This document shows positions 47,666-60,003 of a stretch of 64,000 nt of DNA, one piece after another. Below the pieces are notes generated by a model. It ran no database searches, had not been told where the DNA came from, and worked only from the letters and a program-made list of their open reading frames with translations. The translations under genes and the position numbers were made by a program. Origin of the DNA: Crossaster papposus (lineage: Eukaryota > Echinodermata > Asteroidea > Velatida > Solasteridae); NCBI GenBank assembly GCA_037893245.1, contig JBAIAA010000413.1, positions 1 through 64,000 of the forward strand. The letters are read 5' to 3'. How positions within the stretch are numbered: position 1 is the stretch's first letter; each line of letters begins with the position of its first letter.

Positions 47666-50600
47666 AACACACGCGTTTCAAATTCGCCATAGGTTTGTGC
47701 ACACAATCCCCGCCCACAAATAAGGGCATGAAGGAAAGCATGCCCCGGGAAGGGGCTGGGTGTTAGGAGATAGAGGGGGGCCTCCAGGAATGGCAAAATT
47801 AGCAATTTGACCCGGGGCATGCTTTGTTAGTATTTTATTTCGATTTTCTGAACATTTTAACGTTAACACACGCGTTTCAAATTCGCCATAGGTTTGTGAA
47901 CACAATCCCCGCCCACAAATAAGGGCATGAAGGAAAGCATGCCCCGGGAAGGGGATGGGTGTTAGGAGATAGAGGGGGGCCTCCAGGAATGGCAAAATTA
48001 GCAATTTGACCCGGGGCATGCTTTGTTAGTATTTTATTTCGATTTTCTGAAAATATTAACGTTAAAACACGCGTTTCAAATTCGCCATAGGTTTGTGCAC
48101 ACAATCCCCGCCCACAAATAAGGGCATGAAGGAAAGCATGCCCCGGGAAGGGGCTGGGTGTTAGGAGATAGAGGGGGGCCTCCAGGAATGGCAAAATTAG
48201 CAATTTGACCCGGGGCATGCTTTGTTAGTATTTTATTTCGATTTTCTGAAAATGTTAACGTTAACACACGCGTTTCAAATTCGCCATAGGTTTGTGCACA
48301 CAATCCCCGCCCACAAATAAGGGCATGAAGGAAAGCATACCCCGGGAAGGGGCTGGGTGTTAGGAGATAGAGGGGGGCCTCCAGGAATGGCAAAATTAGC
48401 AATTTGACCCGGGGCATGCTTTGTTAGTATTTTATTTCGATTTTCTGAAAATTGTAACGTTAACACACGCGTTTCAAATTCGCCATAGGTTTGTGCACAC
48501 AATCACCGCCCACAAATAAGGGCATGAAGGAAAGCATGCCCCGGGAAGGGGCTGCGTGTTAGGAGATAGAGGGGGGCCTCCAGGAATGGCAAAATTAGCA
48601 ATTTGACCCGGGGCATGCTTTGTTAGTATTTTATTTCGATTTTCTGAAAATTTTAACGTTAACACACGCGTTTCAAATTCGCCATAGGTTTGTGCACACA
48701 ATCACCGCCCACAAATAAGGGCATGAAGGAAAGCATGCCCCGGGAAGGGGCTGGGTGTTAGGAGATAGAGGGGGGCCTCCAGGAATGGCAACATTAGCAA
48801 TTTGACCCGGGGCATGCTTTGTTAGTATTTTATTTCGATTTTCTGAAAATGTTAACGTTAACACACGCGTTTCAAATTCGCCATAGGTTTGTGCACACAA
48901 TCCCCGCCCACAAATAAGGGCATGAAGGAAATCATGCCCCGGGAAGGGGCTGCGTGGTAGGATATAGTGGGGGGCCTCCAGGAATGGCAACATTAGCAAT
49001 TTGACCCTGGGCATGCTTTGTTAGTATTTTATTTCGATTTTCTGAAAATTGTAACGTTAACACACGCGTTTCAAATTCGCCATAGGTTTGTGCACACAAT
49101 CCCCGCCCACAAATAAGGGCATGAAGGAAAGCATGCCCCGGGAAGGGGCTGGGTGTTAGGAGATAGAGGGGGGCCTCCAGGAATGGCAAAATTAGCAATT
49201 TGACCCGGGGCATGCTTTGTTAGTATTTTATTTCGATTTTCTGAACATTTTAACGTTAACACACGCGTTTCAAATTCGCCATAGGTTTGTGCACACAATC
49301 CCCGCCTACAAATAAGGGCATGAAGGAAAGCATGCCCCGAGAAGGGGCTGGGTGTTAGGAGATAGAGGGGGGCCTCCAGGAATGGCAAAATTAGCAATTT
49401 GACCCGGGGCATGCTTCGTTAGTATTTTATTTCGATTTTCTGAAAATATTAACGTTAACACACGCGTTTCAAATTCGCCATAGGTTTGTGCACACAATCC
49501 CCGCCCACAAATAAGGGCATGAAGGAAAGCATGCCCCGGGAAGGAGCTGGGTGTTAGGAGATAGAGGGGGGCCTCCAGGAATGGCAAAATTAGCAATTTG
49601 ACCCGGGGCATGCTTTGTTAGTATTTTATTTCGATTTTCTGAAAATGTTAACGTTAACACACGCGTTTCAAATTCGCCATAGGTTTGTGCACACAATCCC
49701 CGCCCACAAATAAGGGCATGAAGGAAAGCATACCCCGGGAAGGGGCTGGGTGTTAGGAGATAGAGGGGGGCCTCCAGGAATGGCAAAATTAGCAATTTGA
49801 CCCGGGGCATGCTTTGTTAGTATTTTATTTCGATTTTCTGAAAATGTTAACGTTAACACACGCGTTTCAAATTCGCCATAGGTTTGTGCACACAATCCCC
49901 GCCCACAAATAAGGGCATGAAGGAAAGCATGCCCCGGGAAGGGGCTGGGTGTTAGGAGATAGAGGGGGGCCTCCAGGAATGGCAAAATTAGCAATTTGAC
50001 CCGGGGCATGCTTTGTTAGTATTTTATTTCGATTTTCTGAAAATGTTAACGTTAACACACGCGTTTCAAATTCGCCATAGGTTTGTGCACACAATCCCCG
50101 CCCACAAATAAGGGCATGAAGGAAAGCATGCCCCGGGAAGGAGCTGGGTGTTAGGAGATAGAGGGGGGCCTCCAGGAATGGCAAAATTAGCAATTTGACC
50201 CGGGGCATGCTTTGTTAGTATTTTATTTCGATTTTCTGAACATTTTAACGTTAACACACGCGTTTCAAATTCGCCATAGGTTTGTGAACACAATCCCCGC
50301 CCACAAATAAGGGCATGAAGGAAAGCATGCCCCGGGAAGGGGATGGGTGTTAGGAGATAGAGGGGGGCCTCCAGGAATGGCAAAATTAGCAATTTGACCC
50401 GGGGCATGCTTTGTTAGTATTTTATTTCGATTTTCTGAAAATATTAACGTTAAAACACGCGTTTCAAATTCGCCATAGGTTTGTGCACACAATCCCCGCC
50501 CACAAATAAGGGCATGAAGGAAAGCATGCCCCGGGAAGGGGCTGGGTGTTAGGAGATAGAGGGGGGCCTCCAGGAATGGCAAAATTAGCAATTTGACCCG

Positions 50601-51844
50601 GGGCATGCTTTGTTAGTATTTTATTTCGATTTTCTGAAAATGTTAACGTTAACACACGCGTTTCAAATTCGCCATAGGTTTGTGCACACAATCCCCGCCC
50701 ACAAATAAGGGCATGAAGGAAAGCATACCCCGGGAAGGGGCTGGGTGTTAGGAGATAGAGTGGGGCCTCCAGGAATGGCAAAATTAGCAATTTGACCCGG
50801 GGCATGCTTTGTTAGTATTTTATTTCGATTTTCTGAAAATTGTAACGTTAACACACGCGTTTCAAATTCGCCATAGGTTTGTGCACACAATCACCGCCCA
50901 CAAATAAGGGCATGAAGGAAAGCATGCCCCGGGAAGGGGCTGCGTGTTAGGAGATAGAGGGGGGCCTCCAGGAATGGCAAAATTAGCAATTTGACCCGGG
51001 GCATGCTTTGTTAGTATTTTATTTCGATTTTCTGAAAATTTTAACGTTAACACACGCGTTTCAAATTCGCCATAGGTTTGTGCACACAATCACCGCCCAC
51101 AAATAAGGGCATGAAGGAAAGCATGCCCCGGGAAGGGGCTGGGTGTTAGGAGATAGAGGGGGGCCTCCAGGAATGGCAACATTAGCAATTTGCCCCGGGG
51201 CATGCTTTGTTAGTATTTTATTTCGATTTTCTGAAAATGTTAACGTTAACACACGCGTTTCAAATTCGCCATAGGTTTGTGCACACAATCCCCGCCCACA
51301 AATAAGGGCATGAAGGAAATCATGCCCCGGGAAGGGGCTGCGTGGTAGGATATAGTGGGGGGCCTCCAGGAATGGCAACATTAGCAATTTGACCCTGGGC
51401 ATGCTTTGTTAGTATTTTATTTCGATTTTCTGAAAATTGTAACGTTAACACACGCGTTTCAAATTCGCCATAGGTTTGTGCACACAATCCCCGCCCACAA
51501 ATAAGGGCATGAAGGAAAGCATGCCCCGGGAAGGGGCTGGGTGTTAGGAGATAGAGGGGGGCCTCCAGGAATGGCAAAATTAGCAATTTGACCCGGGGCA
51601 TGCTTTGTTAGTATTTTATTTCGATTTTCTGAACATTTTAACGTTAACACACGCGTTTCAAATTCGCCATAGGTTTGTGCACACAATCCCCGCCTACAAA
51701 TAAGGGCATGAAGGAAAGCATGCCCCGGGAAGGGGCTGGGTGTTAGGAGATAGAGGGGGGCCTCCAGGAATGGCAAAATTAGCAATTTGACCCGGGGCAT
51801 GCTTCGTTAGTATTTTATTTCGATTTTCTGAAAATGTTAACGTT
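47666..51844 (+). repeat. 12-mer HOR, 2388-bp unit
   Basis: About eight and a half monomers (47666 to about 49330) recur at 50054 to about 51718. Shared private variants are TTGTGAACAC (near 47898 and 50286), GGGGATGGG (near 47953 and 50341), GGATATAGTGG (near 48962 and 51350) and CGCCTACAAAT (near 49307 and 51695). The copies separate inside the CGCCTACAAAT monomer: CCCCGAGAAGG with an ATT tail in one, CCCCGGGAAGG with a GTT tail in the other. Confidence 0.9.
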
Positions 51845-53436
51845 AACACACGCGTTTCAAATTCGCCATAGGTTTGTGCACACAATCCCCGCCCACAAAT
51901 AAGGGCATGAAGGAAAGCATACCCCGGGAAGGGGCTGGGTGTTAGGAGATAGAGGGGGGCCTCCAGGAATGGCAAAATTAGCAATTTGACCCGGGGCATG
52001 CTTTGTTAGTATTTTATTTCGATTTTCTGAAAATGTTAACGTTAACACACGCGTTTCAAATTCGCCATAGGTTTGTGCACACAATCCCCGCCCACAAATA
52101 AGGGCATGAAGGAAAGCATGCCCCGGGAAGGGGCTGGGTGTTAGGAGATAGAGGGGGGCCTCCAGGAATGGCAAAATTAGCAATTTGACCCGGGGCATGC
52201 TTTGTTAGTATTTTATTTCGATTTTCTGAACATTTTAACGTTAACACACGCGTTTCAAATTCGCCATAGGTTTGTGCACACAATCACCGCCCACAAATAA
52301 GGGCATGAAGGAAAGCATGCCCCGGGAAGGGGCTGGGTGTTAGGAGATAGAGGGGGGCCTCCAGGAATGGCAACATTAGCAATTTGACCCTGGGCATGCT
52401 TTGTTAGTATTTTATTTCGATTTTCTGAAAATTGTAACGTTAACACACGCGTTTCAAATTCGCCATAGGTTTGTGCACACAATCCCCGCCCACAAATAAG
52501 GGCATGAAGGAAAGCATGCCCCGGGAAGGGGCTGGGTGTTAGGAGATAGAGGGGGGCCTCCAGGAATGGCAAAATTAGCAATTTGACCCGGGGCATGCTT
52601 TGTTAGTATTTTATTTCGATTTTCTGAACATTTTAACGTTAACACACGCGTTTCAAATTCGCCATAGGTTTGTGCACACAATCCCCGCCTACAAATAAGG
52701 GCATGAAGGAAAGCATGCCCCGGGAAGGGGCTGGGTGTTAGGAGATAGAGGGGGGCCTCCAGGAATGGCAAAATTAGCAATTTGACCCGGGGCATGCTTC
52801 GTTAGTATTTTATTTCGATTTTCTGAAAATATTAACGTTAACACACGCGTTTCAAATTCGCCATAGGTTTGTGCACACAATCCCCGCCCACAAATAAGGG
52901 CATGAAGGAAAGCATGCCCCGGGAAGGAGCTGGGTGTTAGGAGATAGAGGGGGGCCTCCAGGAATGGCAAAATTAGCAATTTGACCCGGGGCATGCTTTG
53001 TTAGTATTTTATTTCGATTTTCTGAAAATGTTAACGTTAACACACGCGTTTCAAATTCGCCATAGGTTTGTGCACACAATCCCCGCCCACAAATAAGGGC
53101 ATGAAGGAAAGCATACCCCGGGAAGGGGCTGGGTGTTAGGAGATAGAGGGGGGCCTCCAGGAATGGCAAAATTAGCAATTTGACCCGGGGCATGCTTTGT
53201 TAGTATTTTATTTCGATTTTCTGAAAATGTTAACGTTAACACACGCGTTTCAAATTCGCCATAGGTTTGTGCACACAATCCCCGCCCACAAATAAGGGCA
53301 TGAAGGAAAGCATGCCCCGGGAAGGGGCTGGGTGTTAGGAGATAGAGGGGGGCCTCCAGGAATGGCAAAATTAGCAATTTTACCCGGGGCATGCTTTGTT
53401 AGTATTTTATTTCGATTTTCTGAACATTTTAACGTT
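51447..53436 (+). repeat. 5-, 6- and 17-monomer-offset copies
   Basis: The CGCCTACAAAT monomer recurs a third time near 52689 (offset 995 from 51695). Monomers 52044-52441 match 53238-53635 (offset 1194), and 49457-49854 match 52840-53237 (offset 3383 = 17 x 199). The block is a patchwork of pieces from the neighbouring 12-mer. Confidence 0.75.
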
Positions 53437-54431
53437 AACACACGCGTTTCAAATTCGCCATAGGTTTGTGCACACAATCACCGCCCACAAATAAGGGCAT
53501 GAAGGAAAGCATGCCCCGGGAAGGGGCTGGGTGTTAGGAGATAGAGGGGGGCCTCCAGGAATGGCAACATTAGCAATTTGACCCTGGGCATGCTTTGTTA
53601 GTATTTTATTTCGATTTTCTGAAAATTGTAACGTTAACACACGCGTTTCAAATTCGCCATAGGTTTGTGCACACAATCCCCGCCCACAAATAAGGGCATG
53701 AAGGAAAGCATGCCCCGGGAAGGGGCTGGGTGTTAGGAGATAGAGGGGGGCCTCCAGGAATGGCAAAATTAGCAATTTGACCCGGGGCATGCTTTGTTAG
53801 TATTTTATTTCGATTTTCTGAACATTTTAACGTTAACACACGCGTTTCAAATTCGCCATAGGTTTGTGCACACAATCCCCGCCCACAAATAAGGGCATGA
53901 AGGAAAGCATGCCCCGGGAAGGGGCTGGGTGTTAGGAGATAGAGGGGGGCCTCCAGTAATGGCAAAATTAGCAATTTGACCCGGGGCATGCTTTGTTAGT
54001 ATTTTATTTCGATTTTCTGAAAATATTAACGTTAACACACGCGTTTCAAATTCGCCATAGGTTTGTGCACACAATCCCCGCCCACAAATAAGGGCATGAA
54101 GGAAAGCATGCCCCGGGAAGGGGCTGGGTGTTAGGAGATAGAGGGGGGCCTCCAGGAATGGCAAAATTAGCAATTTGACCCGGGGCAAGCTTTGTTAGTA
54201 TTTTATTTCGATTTTCTGAAAATGTTAACGTTAACACACGCGTTTCAAATTCGCCATAGGTTTGTGCACACAATCCCCGCCCACAAATAAGGGCATGAAG
54301 GAAAGAATGCCCCGGGAAGGGGCTGGGTGTTAGGAGATAGAGGGGGGCCTCCAGGAATGGCAAAATTAGCAATTTGACCCGGGGCATGCTTTGTTAGTAT
54401 TTTATTTCGATTTTCTGAAAATTTTAACGTT
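53437..54431 (+). repeat. Left copy of five-monomer segment flanking the amplified block
   Basis: Matches 62197-63191 at an offset of 8760 bp (44 monomers + 4 bp). Shared private variants are CCAGTAATGG (near 53956 and 62716), GGGGCAAGC (near 54184 and 62944) and GAAAGAATG (near 54303 and 63063). The 4 extra bases equal the net G-tract and deletion changes in between. Confidence 0.88.
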
Positions 54432-57220
54432 AACACACGCGTTTCAAATTCGCCATAGGTTTGTGCACACAATCACCGCCCACAAATAAGGGCATGAAGG
54501 AAAGCATGCCCCGGGAAGGGGCTGGGTGTTAGGAGATAGAGGGGGGCCTCAAGGAATGGCAAAATTAGCAATTTGACCCGGGGCATGCTTTGTTAGTATT
54601 TTATTTCGATTTTCTGAAACTTTTAACGTTAACACACGCGTTTCAAATTCGCCATAGGTTTGTGCACACAATCCCCGCCCACAAATAAGGGCGTGAAGGA
54701 AATCATGCCCCGGGAAGGGGCTGCGTGGTAGGAGATAGAGGGGGGCCTCCAGGAATGGCAACATTAGCAATTTGACCCGGGGCATGCTTTGTTAGTATTT
54801 TATTTCGATTTTCTGAAAATGTTAACGTTAACACACGCGTTTCAAATTCGCCATAGGTTTGTGCACACAATCCCCGCCCACAAATAAGGGCATGAAGGAA
54901 AGCATGCCCCGAGAAGGGGCTGGGTGTTAGGAGATAGAGGGGGGCCTCCAGGAATGGCAAAATTAGCAATTTGACCCGGGGCATGCTTTGTTAGTATTTT
55001 ATTTCGATTTTCTGAAAATGTTAACGTTAACACACGCGTTTCAAATTCGCCATAGGTTTGTGCACACAATCCCCGCCCACAAATAAGGGCATGAAGGAAA
55101 GCATGCCCCGGGAAGGGGCTGGGTGTTAGGAGATAGAGGGGGGCCTCCAGGAATGGCAAAATTAGCAATTTGACCCGGGGCATGCTTTGTTAGTATTTTA
55201 TTTCGATTTTCTGAAAATTTTAACGTTAACACACGCGTTTCAAATTCGCCATAGGTTTGTGCACACAATCACCGCCCACAAATAAGGGCATGAAGGAAAG
55301 CATGCCCCGGGAAGGGGCTGGGTGTTAGGAGATAGAGGGGGGCCTCAAGGAATGGCAAAATTAGCAATTTGACCCGGGGCATGCTTTGTTAGTATTTTAT
55401 TTCGATTTTCTGAAACTTTTAACGTTAACACACGCGTTTCAAATTCGCCATAGGTTTGTGCACACAATCCCCGCCCACAAATAAGGGCATGAAGGAAATC
55501 ATGCCCCGGGAAGGGGCTGCGTGGTAGGAGATAGAGGGGGGCCTCCAGGAATGGCAACATTAGCAATTTGACCCGGGGCATGCTTTGTTAGTATTTTATT
55601 TCGATTTTCTGAAAATGTTAACGTTAACACACGCGTTTCAAATTCGCCATAGGTTTGTGCACACAATCCCCGCCCACAAATAAGGGCATGAAGGAAAGCA
55701 TGCCCCGAGAAGGGGCTGGGTGTTAGGAGATAGAGGGGGGCCTCCAGGAATGGCAAAATTAGCAATTTGACCCGGGGCATGCTTTGTTAGTATTTTATTT
55801 CGATTTTCTGAAAATTTTAACGTTAACACACGCGTTTCAAATTCGCCATAGGTTTGTGCACACAATCCCCGCCCACAAATAAGGGCATGAAGGAAAGCAT
55901 GCCCCGGGAAGGGGCTGGGTGTTAGGAGATAGAGGGGGGCCTCCAGGAATGGCAAAATTAGCAATTTGACCCGGGGCATGCTTTGTTAGTATTTTATTTC
56001 GATTTTCTGAAAATATTAACGTCAACACACGCGTTTCAAATTCGCCATAGGTTTGTGCACACAATCCCCGCCCACAAATAAGGGCATGAAGGAAAGCATG
56101 CCCCGGGAAAGGGCTGGGTGTTAGGAGATAGAGGGGGGCCTCCAGGAATGGCAAAATTAGCAATTTGACCCGGGGCATGCTTTGTTAGTATTTTATTTCG
56201 ATTTTCTGAAAATGTTAACGTTAACACACGCGTTTCAAATTCGCCATAGGTTTGTGCACACAATCCCCGCCCACAAATAAGGGCATGAAGCAAAGCATAC
56301 CCCGGGAAGGGGCTGGGTGTTAGGAGATAGAGGGGGCCTCCAGGAATGGCAAAATTAGCAATTTGACCCGGGGCATGCTTTGTTAGTATTTTATTTCGAT
56401 TTTCTGAAAATGTTAACGTTAACACACGAGTTTCAAATTCGCCATAGGTTTGTGCACACAATCCACGCCCACAAATAAGGGCATGAAGGAAAGCATGCCC
56501 CGGGAAGGGGCTGGGTGTTAGGAGATAGAGGGGGGCCTCCAGGAATAGCAACATTAGCAATTTGACCCGGGGCATGCTTTGTTAGTATTTTATTTCGATT
56601 TTCTGAAAATTTTAACGTTAACACACGCGTTTCAAATTCGCCATAGGTTTGTGCACACAATCCCCGCCCACAAATAAGGGCATGAAGGAAAGCATGCCCC
56701 GGGAAGGGGCTGGGTGTTAGGAGATAGAGGGGGGCCTCCAGGAATGGCAAAATTAGCAATTTGACCCGGGGCATGCTTTGTTAGTATTTTATTTCGATTT
56801 TCTGAAAATGTTAACGTTAACACACGCGTTTCAAATTCGCCATAGGTTTGTGCACACAATCCCCGCCCACAAATAAGGGCATGAAGGAAAGCATGCCCCG
56901 GGAAGGGGCTGGGTGTTAGGAGATAGAGGGGGGGCCTCCAGGAATGGCAACATTAGCAATTTGACCCGGGGCATGCTTTGTTAGTATTTTATTTCGATTT
57001 TCTGAAAACTTTAACGTTAACACACGCGTTTCAAATTCGCCATAGGTTTGTGCACACAATCCCCGCCCACAAATAAGGGCATGAAGGAAAGCATGCCCCG
57101 GGAAGGGGCTGGGTGTTAGGAGATAGAGGGGGGCCTCCAGGAATGGCAAAATTAGCAATTTGACCCGGGGCATGCTTTGTTAGTATTTTATTTCGATTTT
57201 CTGAAAATATTAACGTCAAC
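54432..57220 (+). repeat. 14-mer HOR, first copy (2786 bp)
   Basis: Monomer order, by markers: A (CCTCAAGG, AAACTTTT tail), B (AAATCATG, CTGCGTGG), C (CCCCGAGAAGG), D, A, B, C, E (ATT tail, GTCAAC), F (GGGAAAGGG), G (GAAGCAAAG, GCATACC, G5), H (ACGAGT, CCACGCC, AATAGC), I, J (G7, AAAACTTT tail), K (ATT tail, GTCAAC). The initial ABCD/ABC is itself a 796-bp 4-mer repeat. The left boundary lies between 54475 and 54550, where the first A monomer still has CACCGCC but already has CCTCAAGG. Confidence 0.92.
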
Positions 57221-60003
57221 ACACGCGTTTCAAATTCGCCATAGGTTTGTGCACACAATCCCCGCCCACAAATAAGGGCATGAAGGAAAGCATGCCCCGG
57301 GAAGGGGCTGGGTGTTAGGAGATAGAGGGGGGCCTCAAGGAATGGCAAAATTAGCAATTTGACCCGGGGCATGCTTTGTTAGTATTTTATTTCGATTTTC
57401 TGAAACTTTTAACGTTAACACACGCGTTTCAAATTCGCCATAGGTTTGTGCACACAATCCCCGCCCACAAATAAGGGCATGAAGGAAATCATGCCCCGGG
57501 AAGGGGCTGCGTGGTAGGAGATAGAGGGGGGCCTCCAGGAATGGCAACATTAGCAATTTGACCCGGGGCATGCTTTGTTAGTATTTTATTTCGATTTTCT
57601 GAAAATGTTAACGTTAACACACGCGTTTCAAATTCGCCATAGGTTTGTGCACACAATCCCCGCCCACAAATAAGGGCATGAAGGAAAGCATGCCCCGAGA
57701 AGGGGCTGGGTGTTAGGAGATAGAGGGGGGCCTCCAGGAATGGCAAAATTAGCAATTTGACCCGGGGCATGCTTTGTTAGTATTTTATTTCGATTTTCTG
57801 AAAATGTTAACGTTAACACACGCGTTTCAAATTCGCCATAGGTTTGTGCACACAATCCCCGCCCACAAATAAGGGCATGAAGGAAAGCATGCCCCGGGAA
57901 GGGGCTGGGTGTTAGGAGATAGAGGGGGGCCTCCAGGAATGGCAAAATTAGCAATTTGACCCGGGGCATGCTTTGTTAGTATTTTATTTCGATTTTCTGA
58001 AAATTTTAACGTTAACACACGCGTTTCAAATTCGCCATAGGTTTGTGCACACAATCACCGCCCACAAATAAGGGCATGAAGGAAAGCATGCCCCGGGAAG
58101 GGGCTGGGTGTTAGGAGATAGAGGGGGGCCTCAAGGAATGGCAAAATTAGCAATTTGACCCGGGGCATGCTTTGTTAGTATTTTATTTCGATTTTCTGAA
58201 ACTTTTAACGTTAACACACGCGTTTCAAATTCGCCATAGGTTTGTGCACACAATCCCCGCCCACAAATAAGGGCATGAAGGAAATCATGCCCCGGGAAGG
58301 GGCTGCGTGGTAGGAGATAGAGGGGGGCCTCCAGGAATGGCAACATTAGCAATTTGACCCGGGGCATGCTTTGTTAGTATTTTATTTCGATTTTCTGAAA
58401 ATGTTAACGTTAACACACGCGTTTCAAATTCGCCATAGGTTTGTGCACACAATCCCCGCCCACAAATAAGGGCATGAAGGAAAGCATGCCCCGAGAAGGG
58501 GCTGGGTGTTAGGAGATAGAGGGGGGCCTCCAGGAATGGCAAAATTAGCAATTTGACCCGGGGCATGCTTTGTTAGTATTTTATTTCGATTTTCTGAAAA
58601 TTTTAACGTTAACACACGCGTTTCAAATTCGCCATAGGTTTGTGCACACAATCCCCGCCCACAAATAAGGGCATGAAGGAAAGCATGCCCCGGGAAGGGG
58701 CTGGGTGTTAGGAGATAGAGGGGGGCCTCCAGGAATGGCAAAATTAGCAATTTGACCCGGGGCATGCTTTGTTAGTATTTTATTTCGATTTTCTGAAAAT
58801 ATTAACGTCAACACACGCGTTTCAAATTCGCCATAGGTTTGTGCACACAATCCCCGCCCACAAATAAGGGCATGAAGGAAAGCATGCCCCGGGAAAGGGC
58901 TGGGTGTTAGGAGATAGAGGGGGGCCTCCAGGAATGGCAAAATTAGCAATTTGACCCGGGGCATGCTTTGTTAGTATTTTATTTCGATTTTCTGAAAATG
59001 TTAACGTTAACACACGCGTTTCAAATTCGCCATAGGTTTGTGCACACAATCCCCGCCCACAAATAAGGGCATGAAGCAAAGCATACCCCGGGAAGGGGCT
59101 GGGTGTTAGGAGATAGAGGGGGCCTCCAGGAATGGCAAAATTAGCAATTTGACCCGGGGCATGCTTTGTTAGTATTTTATTTCGATTTTCTGAAAATGTT
59201 AACGTTAACACACGAGTTTCAAATTCGCCATAGGTTTGTGCACACAATCCACGCCCACAAATAAGGGCATGAAGGAAAGCATGCCCCGGGAAGGGGCTGG
59301 GTGTTAGGAGATAGAGGGGGGCCTCCAGGAATAGCAACATTAGCAATTTGACCCGGGGCATGCTTTGTTAGTATTTTATTTCGATTTTCTGAAAATTTTA
59401 ACGTTAACACACGCGTTTCAAATTCGCCATAGGTTTGTGCACACAATCCCCGCCCACAAATAAGGGCATGAAGGAAAGCATGCCCCGGGAAGGGGCTGGG
59501 TGTTAGGAGATAGAGGGGGGCCTCCAGGAATGGCAAAATTAGCAATTTGACCCGGGGCATGCTTTGTTAGTATTTTATTTCGATTTTCTGAAAATGTTAA
59601 CGTTAACACACGCGTTTCAAATTCGCCATAGGTTTGTGCACACAATCCCCGCCCACAAATAAGGGCATGAAGGAAAGCATGCCCCGGGAAGGGGCTGGGT
59701 GTTAGGAGATAGAGGGGGGGCCTCCAGGAATGGCAACATTAGCAATTTGACCCGGGGCATGCTTTGTTAGTATTTTATTTCGATTTTCTGAAAACTTTAA
59801 CGTTAACACACGCGTTTCAAATTCGCCATAGGTTTGTGCACACAATCCCCGCCCACAAATAAGGGCATGAAGGAAAGCATGCCCCGGGAAGGGGCTGGGT
59901 GTTAGGAGATAGAGGGGGGCCTCCAGGAATGGCAAAATTAGCAATTTGACCCGGGGCATGCTTTGTTAGTATTTTATTTCGATTTTCTGAAAATATTAAC
60001 GTC
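57221..60003 (+). repeat. 14-mer HOR, second copy (2786 bp)
   Basis: Matches the first copy monomer by monomer, including the G5 tract (59118-59122), the G7 tract (59714-59720), the GAAGCAAAG change (59077) and ACGAGT. The differences I noticed are at the left edge (CCCCGCC in place of CACCGCC near 57261) and one substitution in the first copy (GGGCGTG near 54692). This is the youngest large duplication in the window. Confidence 0.93.
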
